From positions 3,224,001 through 3,288,000 of the forward strand of contig NW_026944387.1 of NCBI RefSeq assembly GCF_033439725.1: a stretch of 64,000 nucleotides of DNA, given 5' to 3'. The notes under the pieces are model-generated. The model saw nothing but the letters and a program-made list of their open reading frames with translations. It was not told the origin of the DNA and ran no database searches. Shown here one piece after another: positions 1-12,656 of this stretch; the first letter of the stretch is position 1, and each line of letters opens with the position of its first letter. The DNA comes from Neurospora tetraspora (Eukaryota; Ascomycota; Sordariomycetes; Sordariales; Sordariaceae). The position numbers were made by a program, and so were the translations under genes.

Positions 1-1868
1 AGAAAATAACGCTATTTTAATTATATAGGCAATAATGTACGTAAGCTTACGGGTTAGGGTTTGTAAGATGTAGAAAAAAATAAATAAATAATCCAAGCAC
101 TTATACGAGCTTTAATACCATTTATTTACAACGAGATACCAAATTTTCAATTTCGGTCCCCGTGCGAATAGAGTTTCTCTTATAAAAACTAAGCGAGAGG
201 ATTAGTCCTTAGAAGAGTATCGCGTTCACGTTTACAATTTAAATCCCAATTTTATTATATTAATTAACGGACTCTTAATATATTACAATCGCTTAATCGT
301 TCCCGAATCAGATAACCTACATACCTATATTATCAACGAAGCTTACTCCACATTAATTATAATTCACTTAAAAAAGAATAAGACCCGGGCAATATTTAAA
401 ATATAATATTAATAGCCCTATATAATTAGAAGTATCGACCGTTTTGTAAACAACTATATAATATATAAAATTAATTAGCAAAGTCCCTAAAAACACAACG
501 CCGGGCTTACTACACCCGATCCCCCCAATCGCCCAGAAATAGACTTCTATTATTATAAACTTTAAGAAGATACCGAAGGATAAATACGGGTTCGATAATA
601 CGCTAGTAATAATCGACCGCTTATCGAAATTTTTTTAGGTCACCCCTTGTATACAAAATACTATAGTTCGTAACATTATACAAATATATTACGAAGGACC
701 GTACCGCATTTATAATATATTGAAAGAAGTAATTCCCAATAAACGGCCGCAATTTACATTTATATTCATAAACCAAATATTTAAATTTATTAAAACTAGA
801 TAAAAATTAACTACAACCGGATACAATTAAATAGCGGGCTAAATGAAAGTTATAAATACCTATATTAATTAACGCCTTCGGCCGTTCGTTACTTACTATT
901 AAAACAATTAATCCGAAGCTATTCCAACCTTAGACGCGGTACAAAATAACCTTCCCTAAAATAGTATAAACCTATCTCCCTACAAAATTATATTCGGACA
1001 TCCGATAAAGATACCTTTCGATTAGAACGCCTAAATTTAAGACCCTAATATATTCTAAATAGAGCAGATAATCGAAGAATGAATACAAGACTATACCTAA
1101 TATATTCACAAATATATCGAATACGTTCGAAAAATAATAATAAAGGCGTAAAAATAGTAAGTAGAATAAGTTAATAAGAAAAGAAGGGAACCCGATTTTA
1201 AATTAGATAATAAAATTATTATTATTAAAAGGTTCCAATTTATAACGATTTAACGTAATGATAAATTCGATTTCCCTAATACCTACAATTATTATAAAAT
1301 TATTGAGAAAGTAAAGTACTCCTGCCGGCTAGAATTATTTAAAAAAAAAAAACTAAAAAAATACTAATATATTCTGCGTAAACCGCTTATAGAAATACAA
1401 TAACAACCTACTCCCGGGATAAATACCCGAATACCCCGGTCTAATTATAAATAAAAACGGAAATCCCGAATAGGAGGTCGATAAAATTATAACTTCTAAG
1501 GTAGGTAACGGGAAATTCTTCTACTAAACGGACTAAAGAGGCTAGGACCCTAACCCAAAGTAGTATCCTACCTCTAATTTTAAATACGCACCGAAAATAC
1601 TTTAGGAATTTCACGAGGCCAACTTAAATATACTAGGCCCACCGCAATAACTAATATACTAATTCAACGAAGATACAAAGGCCTACGACAACGACGAATA
1701 CTCCGAAACGGAAAGATTAAGGCGCTCACGGCGTATTATAAGGAAGAAATAAATACAATTAACGACGTTCTATATAATTATTTAGTAAAATTCGCGGACG
1801 AATCTTCTATATAGGGGCGGGGTAATATAATAACGCTAGTAGACTAAGTTTAGATACTATATATAAAT
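1..1868 (+). mobile_element. Ty3/gypsy LTR retrotransposon relic, 3' part of pol
   Basis: The stretch is TA-rich and has no usable reading frame. Across about 600-900 a degraded integrase core is recognisable, and about 1480-1640 resembles the C-terminal chromodomain of fungal Ty3/gypsy elements. The fossil runs off the left window edge and is interrupted at 1869 by an inverted-repeat element. It is old and heavily RIP-mutated, with many breaks. At about 160-181 there is also a sequence resembling one end of the inverted-repeat family found at 1869-2281. Confidence 0.6.
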
Positions 1869-2281
1869 GAGAAACTCTATCCGCACCGCCATAAATCTCT
1901 TACCGCACCGCTATCTAAAATCCAACCAAGTATAACTTAGCCAAACTTAGGTATATAAGTACAATAGTAGTATCATTAAATCCGTTGATTTTGGTTTCAT
2001 ATTATTACACTACTGTTAATATCATCCCTCTTTACATTCCCGATTACGGCTAAAAGATCTCAATTTAAAGTTAATTAGTAATATTTTTAATGTTTTCCCG
2101 GATGCTGGAGGCTGCAGGGAATGCACAACTATAGTATTGGTGTTGTTAGATAGAGCAAAAGAAGACAAAAAATATGAGCCCTTTTACGCGTTGTAAGACC
2201 CGACGTTGGTAGAGATACTTTGGAACTTAATTTGGATAGCGGTGTAGGAAGAGATTTCCGGCGGTGCGGATAGAGTTTTTC
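1869..2281. mobile_element. Non-autonomous DNA transposon (MITE) F, 413 bp, 8-bp target duplication
   Basis: Long terminal inverted repeats of about 60 bp start GAGAAACTCTATCCGCACC on the left, and the right end is their reverse complement with a few differences. The element is flanked on both sides by ATATAAAT (1861-1868 and 2282-2289), an 8-bp target duplication as made by hAT and Mutator-like transposases. No transposase gene is visible inside. It lies in the retroelement relic and is itself TA-enriched. Its terminus resembles that of element E at 42590-43004, which has nearly the same length. Confidence 0.8.
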
Positions 2282-2289
2282 ATATAAAT

Positions 2290-3302
2290 AGGGCTTACAA
2301 AAATACTGGAATAAGGTATATAGAGGATTCTAGGTATAGTACAATCTAAGGAATATAAACTATTTAATTAACTATACTAAAACTAGTTGTAGGGTAGATC
2401 CTAGCACGTATAGGGTTTATCCTATAAGTAAATGGGATACGAGTAAAGGGATTAGCTAATAGCGACCCGCATATAGGTCCCGCTATCGCTTATACCTAAT
2501 TCTCTTGCTCTTTTCTTTTCCCCATTGAAAATCTTCTATTATAAATAGAATGTTAGCTTTGCCTTCGACTCACCCATACTATGCCCTTGCATTATTTATC
2601 AATCGGTAAAGTATTACGGATTTCGATCTATATTATATCGGGGTTTATATAGAGACCGGCATAAAAATCAGTATTGTAAATCTTAATTAGCTTATTATAA
2701 TAACAAAGAAAGGTAGTAAATTGGCTATCCTATTCGGGAAATTATAAGGGCTTCCGTCGGTATAGAATATTAGAAGATTCTAAAATTACCGGTAATTTTT
2801 CGGCCGCTAGGGCCGTTAGGGAGTTGGAGATAGCTTACTTAATAACGTATTAAAATTCGGGTTTTAAGATAGGTTAGGAATAAAAAGAAAAGGGAAGTAA
2901 TAATTTAATTTTATTTTTAAATTTGGGGTTTATTTATAATAATATATTAAGGAGGGTATTAAATAGCCCGGAGGTATTAGTAGAAGTATTTCTACTATTA
3001 CCATTATCGTTACTAATAATATTTTTAATTCCCTCGGGAAATTAGGGGTCGTAAAATTCTTCTATATTAATATCGTCGTTATTATCGATAAATTCGGTGG
3101 GTATAAAAAAAACTATTCTAATACTAATATATGACCGCGCTTATAATTATAAGTAGTCCTTCTTAATAAGAGGGTTAGTAGAACTTAATATAAGAGGATA
3201 GTAAAGTAGTACGCGAGTATTAGCTAGAAGAATTGATTAAGGTTCTACGAAGAGAAAAGAGGAGAAAGATTAGCCTATTAGGTAGGTGAGGCTACCTATC
3301 CT
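2290..3302. other. AT-rich RIP-type DNA, content unresolved
   Basis: No gene or clear repeat boundary was recognised. The stretch may contain the remainder of the retroelement interrupted by MITE F, but I could not delimit an LTR here. Confidence 0.5.
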
Positions 3303-3307
3303 TAAAT

Positions 3308-3665
3308 TGTTACGCGAAGCGATGCTTTACAAGTGATACTAATATAGAATGATAGAGTAAATAACTGGTTGCTAGATAGAGTAACAATGCGTAACGATGA
3401 ACGACAATCTTATTAAAAGAAGTTAAAGATAAATATTATCGAAAGCCTTAATCTGGGACCTCGTATACGACTTTACAGAGTATGAGTAAAATAAACGTTA
3501 GGTTAATATAATATAAATTGATAATTTAATTAACCTTCACGGAAGTTAATAAGGAGAGTACTCTTATATAATATATTTTATTCGATAGAGTAGTCATACG
3601 TCTAATAAAGTATATGCCAAGACAGAGTAGGGCATTTAAATACCTACTTAGAATATCCTATAATA
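3308..3665 (-). repeat. Left (3') LTR of the outer retroelement
   Basis: Direct-repeat partner of 20445-20802, collinear and of identical length, and preceded by the target duplication TAAAT. The adjacent purine tract marks it as the 3' LTR of a minus-strand element. Confidence 0.85.
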
Positions 3666-6500
3666 TTTTCCCTTCGACGAAAGAAGAAGAATACTCACTA
3701 TCTACCAAAACTATTACTAAATACAAAATGGAAAATAAGAATTATCGCTTTCCTTACTATTAATAAATTATCCTTTTTATATTCTGTATAACCTTTAACT
3801 ACCGAAAACTATTTCCGATAATTAAAATATTCTAATACGAGAACCGAATAATAATAAATAGTTAGCGTGGATAGTAAGGATAGAGGAGATCCCTAGTAAT
3901 AGCCGTAATAAAACGAGCGAGTATTAATATTATTATTATCTTTATAATCGTTCTTATTAAACTTGGGAAGATTTTGACGCGTACGCTTGCGACTAAGTAG
4001 AGAATCGTCCTACTTCTAATCTTTTATAATACTATTAAGACGCGGAAAGTAAATCATTAATATAGTATCGAAGCGATTAATAAAATAGGTAGCTGGTATA
4101 TTAAATCTATCTAATATACCGGTAAAGTTAGGCGTACCGCGAAGTAATATATTATTAAAACGAGCGTTACGAAGAGGAGTAATACTAGGTACGACGTTAA
4201 TATGGTGTGCGCGTATAGTAAACGTTAATAAAGGAGCGTAGTAGATACGAAATTTTTGGAGTTCGATAAATTCTCGGCGTATATTTAATAATTCTATCTT
4301 TAATTATTCTATTATTTTTCCCTAATAGAGGTTAGAATTTTCTAAGAGACGCTTGTATTTTTCGAGGGTAGTAATAACGACGGTAAGAATAGTATTTAAA
4401 TTACTTATTCTAACGGTAATTACGATTTTTTTAATAATTTCTATTTTAGGAATAATTTCGATTTTACGTATAAGAAATTTATTTATAGTAAATTTAGTTA
4501 GGGTTATTTGAGTGTAATATAAGTAGTTTAAGTAATTTAGTAAATTATTTATTTATTCGGGTAAATTAATATTATAATTTAGGTATTAAATGGTTAGTAA
4601 GGTGGCTTTTAATAGGATTTTATTAATAAAGGCGGGGTTATAATTATTACGTTTCTTTAGAGCGCTATCGAGAGCATTTTTAATACTATATACTAATTTA
4701 TTCTATAAAAGATTATACGTATTCGTAAATTCCCTCCTATAATTATCGATATTTATTATATATTTTTTAATAATTCTTTTCGATATCCGTGCGTAAATTA
4801 TAATTAATTTCGATATACAAATCCTAGCAATCTTTATCGAATATATTAATTACGTTTTTGACGGAGGGGTAGAATTTACCTTTACCGCTAGCCTTACTAT
4901 AAGTATTAGTATTATTGTATAATTAGATTATATATAGAGTAGCTTTGCGCGCTTTTTTAAGCGTCGTTTTAATATTAAACATATTAAATAGAACGGTCGG
5001 AATAATTATAATAGGAGTTGGGCGTAATATAGTAATACCGTTATTAATTAAAAAATTTAATTCGCATTGTTGTTAAATTTCCGAAACGTTATAGCCATTA
5101 AGAGTAATAAGGCGGCTGATAAGGTTAATGGCCTTTAAAATAATATTATTAGAATTAATATAGTATTAAAATATATATATAGTGTAATAGATTTCTTCTA
5201 TTTAATTATAGTAAAAGGTAGCGTTACTACAAGTAATAGGAATGGTCGGGATAAGTTCGAAGGTTTTCTTTGAATACGAAAGTTATATACGAATATTAAA
5301 GTAATTAAATAGAGTAATACTCTTATCCTACTAATTATTAAACCTATTATTAGAAATAAGGTCTTCGAGGATTAGTACCAATAATACAACCGATATAAAA
5401 TAATATAGGTTACTATTTAAGGCTTATAAAATTGCCTAGTCGAAGTTAATTTAAACGTTGGTATAATCGACCGTACTATAGAGGACCGATAGTAATTAGT
5501 TATTATAAAGTATAAAAAGGTAGTTAACTATTATAAAGGATATATAACGGCGGCCGTCGTCGGCCTTCTTACTATTAATAATTAAAATACTATCTAATAT
5601 ATAAAATTTAACGTTAGGGTAACGGTTGGATAGGTTGTAAGGGCCGCTAAAATTATGCAATCCGGTAAAAGAGTTACTAATATATTAAAAGGGAATATAT
5701 TAGAAGAAATTGCGTAAATATTCGGTATTTATATTAGCAATACAATTAACAAAAAAATTAGGGATTATAATATATAGATTATTAATATTAAAATTAATAA
5801 GTTTAGAAGCGCTACTAGCTATAGTATAGCGATTAAAATACTTTATTATAATTATTAGCGTTAGAAAATACTAGTCTAATTCTAAAGTGAGCGGAACTAG
5901 TAAGCGATCCTGCGATAGGGTACGAAGGTTATTATTAAAGTTACTATAATTATTAATTGAATTATTAAGATTATTTATAAGCTCATTATTAGGAAGCGTT
6001 GAAGGTATTACGACATCCTCTATATTAATAGGTAGTATAATAACTAATAAGTAGAGGGATAAATTTAGCGAATAAGGGGGATTATAAGGATAGGGTAGGT
6101 TATAATAAGGTTAATAGAATAGAAAAGAAATTTTAGAAAGAAAGAAGGATTTTGAGCTATATAAAAGGGTTATATACGTACTAAGACCTTTCAATTCTAT
6201 TCGAAGTTATATTCCTAATTACTTACTGGGAGAGTTATTTACTTTATATAACCATACTTGCCTAAACCTTAGCGGTCTTATATACTACTACTATTCTATT
6301 AAAATAAAATAGAAAGGAAAGCGATAAAACCGTAGAAATAATATAGTATATTATAGACCGGCGATACTAATTAATAATTTTATTAAAACCGGCAGTTTAA
6401 TTAAACAATATCTTGGAAATTTTAATAAGTTAAAAGCGAAAACTAAAGAAAATAAAAACGAAGACAATTTAATAAAAGAAATATTCGCTTCCTTTCCCCC
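3666..6500 (-). other. Unassigned internal segment of the outer retroelement
   Basis: This 2.8 kb lies between the recognisable end of pol and the 3' LTR, where gypsy elements normally have little. Degraded protein-like stretches seem to read on the minus strand around 4.1-4.5 kb. It could be an extra reading frame of the element or a fragment of another insertion. I do not recognise it. Confidence 0.35.
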
Positions 6501-9500
6501 GCGTGGTTAAAAACATTTTTAGTATTTTTACTAAATTTGATTTACGGTCGCCTATTTTAACGATTAATACGCCAAATTACTTTTTTACGAGTGCCCCGGA
6601 ATAGAAGTTCTAGCGGGTATTTTGTATCGAATTCTTTTACTTTTTCCTTCGAATTCCTTATAAATTCGGTACGCAGTTCCTCTATATTATCCCTATTCTC
6701 ATATTTAATCTATTTAATAAGATATTTAATATCCGATAGACCTTGATTTTTAGCTATTAAGTTTTCGATTTCCTATTTTTTTTGACCGTTAATTTTTACG
6801 GGTTTAGGAGGCGGTATTTTACGGTTGAAGGGATCCGGACTTTAGGCGGGCTTATAAAAGTAAATTACTAAAATAACCGGATGCGTATACTAATCGTTAG
6901 GTAGATTAGTTTTATAAATTAAAGGGCTAACCGTTTTGAGAATTTTGTAAGGGCCTATATATTTTGTAGACTATTTCTTCTTTAGGTTGCTGGGTAGATA
7001 ATAACTTTTAACTAATCGTAAATAAACCTTATTTTTAACTTCGAATGTATTTAGAGAGTGTTTAGCGTTATAATATTTTTTAATAGTTATACTAACCCTA
7101 TTAATAAATTCGGTTACTTTAAATTAATATTTTTAATATAGCGAAATTCATAATTCCGTAGTTAATACCTTTTTTATATCCGGGACGAGAAGATTAAATA
7201 TAATTCGAAGTTTAAATCTATATATTAATTCGTTGGGTAACAATCTGATTATAGATTAAATAATATTATTTAAGTTATATTATAAAATTACTAGTATTAA
7301 CGTTGAAGGAAAAGTATTAATAATATGTTATATACGGATTATTATTTCTACTGTCTAATTCATATATTCCAATTATGCGTTAATTTAGGCGTAATAAGCC
7401 GTAGAAAAAAATTAATTAATAATTAAAGCTTCGAAAATACTATATTAAATATTAGAAACGATTTTAGAATTATAATTATTAATAATAGTAATTAATAAAT
7501 TCTAATTGTAGTAACGTAAAATTTAGAATAAGATTTTAGCCTATTTACGCACGCTATAAGTTAAATAATTTACTAATTATAGTACCTTCTTATTAAATTT
7601 GTCAATAATATTATATATTATATTAAATTTATTAAAATTAAGGACAAATTATATAGTATTAGGAGACTTAATAATTGGTATATCGGTAATAAAATTTATA
7701 GTAATTATATAAAACGGGCGTAGGAATATTCGAGTAAGTAAAAGTTCGCCAGGAATTGGTTATTAATTATATTAATTTTAATAGTATATTTCGTAATATT
7801 TAACGTACTCGCGAACTATCTACATTTTATATTATATATAAAATTAAAATAAATCGTCTATTATCTTATTAATATTAAAATAATACTTCTCATCGTATAC
7901 TAATTTTAATATCTTTTATATATATAAGCGAAGGATGTAAAGACTTCGTTTATTTTAATAATTAACGTAGTAAAGAAGATTATTTTCGAATAAATAAAGA
8001 CTAACGGGCAAATTAGGGCGCTTATTAGAGCGGCGTATATAAATATAGTTTAAAACGTTAACTTTTCCGATTAATCGGAGAATTTTACTATACGTAAAGT
8101 CGGAAGGGTATATTTTAATCAATTATTTCCGAAAAGTAGGAACGATAATCAGTAAAACGGTCCGAATATTTAAAAAAATATTTATATATAAAAAAAGGAA
8201 GGTGGCAAAAAAATTTAAATAATTAAAGTGGGATTAAATATTAGTAAATTCGTTAGAAGTATTATCGTTATTAATTAATTCGGTAGTAGGTAACTTTAAT
8301 AAAATATTAGGAATAATATTTAGGGGTTTTGGGATATAGAAAATATTTAGGTTGAATTATAACGCTTAATTAGTAGCGTTAGTAAATTTAGGGTTAGTTT
8401 TAATTAAATCTATAGTTTGTAAAGAGGTATATTTAATAATACCGGCGGTAGAAGTATAATTAGTAATAATCTTTACGCACTATTTATTAAATTATACTAT
8501 CTTCCTAACTTTCCGGAGGGCCTAAATGATAGTTGCGATTTTTGCTTCCGTAGAGCCGTATTTCTTTTCGGCCGAAGTCGTTAATTGTAATAGGAAATAG
8601 ACCGGTTTAATTATAGTTAAGGGAATTTTATTTATACTAAGGATAGATTTACTATCCTATAGGTATTTGAATTAGAAGATGTAAATTCTATATATTATAC
8701 CGTTAGCGTTAATTTTTAATAAATAAAGCTTCGTTTTTAATATAATAGAATATATATACTTAATTGTATAGATTTTCCTATATACTACGCAAAGCTTCAA
8801 TCTCCTCCTTAATTAGTATAAATTTAACTTTCGATATATAAACTTTTTTTCGCTTACTTTATTATTCCTACCTATAAATTTCCCGATTTATGCGCTCGTT
8901 TAAATAATTCGGTTTTCTTAAAATTAAATAGTTCCTCTTTGATAGTAAACTAAAGTATTCTTTATTTTAATTAACCGGCTATTCCGAAGTAAGTTTTAAG
9001 AGTATTTATGGTATTAGGAAAATTAAGTTTTTAAAAGGCTTTAATGCAGTCTTTAGTACGTTTACGACCTTCGTTATCGATAATATTACCGAATAATTAT
9101 ATAGAGGGGTAAATTATAAAAGATTTGTTAATACTAATATAAGTACGGTATTTATTAAGGAAGTCTATTATAATATTAATATATTCAAGATATTTTTCTT
9201 TAGTATTACTAAAAATAACGATATTGTTAATATAAGCGCGAATAAAGGAGCGGTAATTGAAGAAAAGTCGATCTATAAATTGTTATATAAAGGCGGGCAA
9301 ATTTTTAAAACCTATAAGTATAATATTATATTATTCAAGACTACGTAGGTTAATTACTATTATCTTATTACGATATTTTATTAAAATAGGTAATTAATAG
9401 AAGAAATTAGCGGCGTTAAAGATTAAAAAGAATTTTTTACCGATTATAGTATTAATAATATCCTTTTAATCGGGTAGCGGATAGATATCCGGAATAGTGA

Positions 9501-11995
9501 TATTATTTAACGGCCGTAAGTTAATAATTATACGATTTTTATCGACGTTGTTGGCTTTCCCCTATATAATAAATATAGGGTATATAATAGGCGTAGGTTA
9601 TAATATAAATGCTATTTTACTTTGAACGTGCATTATATTATATTTTTTATTAAGAAATTCGCGGTTTTTAATTCTAAGTAGGTAAGCCCTAACGATTCTT
9701 TATTAATTTTACTATCCTTTAACAAAATTAATATATATTTTATCCTCCTCTTTTATTAGGACGATCCTTTTAATTTTCAAAATATCGATGTATTTATTTA
9801 GGAAGCTTTTTAATTATTAGGCAAAATTAGGATTAATATTGTAAATATTGATATTTATTTCGGAAGGGATAGAATTAATATTATTAAATTTATTTAGTTT
9901 ATAAAACGGAACGTTAAAAGCCTTTTTTCGAATAGTAGCTTCCTTATTATTTTCGGTAATCCTATTAATATATATAGTATATTATTTAAAAGAGAGGTTA
10001 ATTTAAATTTCAGCGGCTAGGTAGGTTACGTTTAATATATTAAGAAGTATAGTCTTCTCGTTAATTTTGGGCGAAGGACGTATAATCATACCGATTCGGG
10101 TATTTACGGGAATAAAAAGGTTATTATTAGAGTAGTTAAAATAAAGAATTATTTTATATATTTTATTATTTATTATAGTATCTAGTAAACTATAGAATTA
10201 GGCGTAAAAATTATAAATAGGACGTTTATTTTAATAGGTTTACTAATTATTAAATTGGGCGTTATAGCGTATTTAGAAAGTATTTAATTAATGAATTATA
10301 AAAACGGTGTTTCCTTTGGCGAATATTTCGGCAATTAATATATTTTTTCCGGCTCCTTTTCTTTTAGAAAAGACTTCTCCCTGCACTTTTATACTAAAAA
10401 TAGATTTAAAAGAGTAAAGAGTAATATTAAAATCTATCTTTATATTATAGCGGCGAAGGAAATCGGTTCCTAATAATATATTCGGGCTAAGTTCTTCGCT
10501 AATTAAAGCGGATATTGGGAAATAGCTATTATTTATAACGCCATTTACTTTTCCTTCTACATAGAAGTTAAATTCAATAATAGTATTAATAATTATTTTC
10601 GAATTGATTTCCTTTATAACGTTCGGCGGGATTAATAAGTACTAAATATTAAATGAAAGTTTTTTAATAAATGTAGGGGTTATTATAATTAATGAATAAC
10701 CGGAATTAAAATATATAATAATTGCGGGAATACTAGGGCTCGATTTAATATTTACTTATAAGTAGGAAGTAACTTTTTTTAAATTTAGTTCTTTATTTTA
10801 TAAAGTAATGTCCGGGATAGCTTCGATTATTTACCCTTTTGTAAAAGTAAGTAAATAATATTAGCGTTTATATTATATTTCCAATAGTTTGAACTTCTAT
10901 CCATTAATTAATATTAGTAATTTTAATATAATATTTACTTCCCTTACCTTACCGACCCGATTTAGCGTAGCCCGAAAGCTTTCGGTGGTTATTATTCGAT
11001 TTTTAAACGAAGGATTAGACAATTTATTAAATATTTAAATTAATTCTAAGCGTTTAAAAATCGTTATAAAATCAGAATTAGATAACAAATTTAAATATAA
11101 GGGTATAACGTAGTCGTTAAGGTTAGTACTTTTGATGAGAATAGTATTAATAATAATAATTAGAATTAACGAAGATGAGGTCAGTAGAACGGAAAATTAT
11201 AGAATATTAGAAAATATAATATTAAAGGGAATTAAGGAACCGGTAAAATAAGTAGAAGATTTATTATTATATTTAATAGTAGAAGTATTTATATTAAATT
11301 TAATTACTTTTTCTTCGAAATTACTTATAAAGTAATAATTTTCGCTCTATAAGTAGTGAATTTTATTATTAGCGTTAGAATTATCAATAAAGACAATCGT
11401 AGAATTAATATAGGCGTGATGATTATCTTTGGACAAATAACGCTTTTTGAATTTTTTGCCTTAATAATAGTTACGATTATTATTATTGCCCGAACGGGTA
11501 TTATCGCGTTTATTCAATTTATTACCAAACCTCTTAAATCTTTCATTATTAAAGTAAGGTTTTGTATCACCCTTCTCAGTAAAATTATTATTATTGGGTT
11601 GGAAGTTTTTTTTGAAGAAAGGTTTATTACCGTCCTTATTTTCTTAAAAATTAGAATGGACGGCTATTATAGTATTATCTTCCATTATATTATTGATATT
11701 ATTAGTAGCGAAATAAATTGAACGCGGACCTTTAGTAAAATTTTGGAATTTACTACGAATAATTAATACTTTTTCTTTAATCTTGTTAATATATTCACCG
11801 ATAGAGTAATTATAATTAGGTTTAGTATAGTAAAACTTTAATTTGTAATATAAATTATTCTAAAAACGGGTGTAAAGTTGAAAATCGGTATTATTACCCT
11901 ATAGACGAGTGTATTTAAATAATTCCGTAGAGAAATTATATAAAGTTTCATTGTTTTTCTTACATATTTTAACGGTAAATTTATTTATATTGATT

Positions 11996-12656
11996 TGGGG
12001 CAGTATGCCTTATGATTTTTGCGCTGATTTTTTTATGATTTTTCTGCAATGCATTTTGTTCAGGAGCATGGTTACAAGACTGAAAGGAACTAATCAGCTA
12101 ACATTAATCAAGGATCATAGGAAAGATTAAGAAATTGACAAATAGCTAATCGTATAGATTATCTAAATAGCTGATCACTTATCTATAATTAATAATAAAA
12201 TTAAATAAGCTGTCAATAGAAAAAGAAGACTAATAGAAGAAGAATAGAAGGATAGGAAAATAATAAAAAGGAAAGGGGATCAACACGAAGAAAAAGGATA
12301 AAGAAGAGGGAGGACAACAAGAAAGCAATAACATTCTTTTCAAATATACTCTGATATACTTTAATTAAATACTTTGAATCGCCTTTCGCTATTTCTTTAC
12401 GTAAGACATCTAATCAGTCATCTTGTTGATGATTAAGTATTTTCCTAATCTTTTACTTCTTTATTGAGGAGAAGGTCACCTTCATTCATTAATTATCGAA
12501 TAGTAAACTTTATATTCATTTATTCTTTTGATTCTAAACCTATTCGTTCACTCTCTTTAACCCTCCTCTCTCTAAACTTCAAACTTTAACCTTTCTATCC
12601 ACAATTAGCGCTAACCACTTCGTCCACTTAAATTATGACTTCCAGCATTACAGCCC
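11996..12656 (+). repeat. Left LTR of the nested retroelement, conspicuously less degraded
   Basis: Aligns with 17400-18072 with small length differences. It and the following 300 bp keep normal C and G content, while its partner and the surroundings are TA-enriched. Confidence 0.75.

Noticed and set aside
45-60. TTAGGG motif near the left edge
   Set aside because: A single copy of the telomere-type hexamer with no tandem array, so no evidence of a chromosome end.
11356-12130. Open frames of 121 and 73 codons in the AT-rich block
   Set aside because: They lie in degraded retroelement DNA. The composition is Ile/Asn-rich as expected from TA-rich sequence, and no host-gene motif is present.
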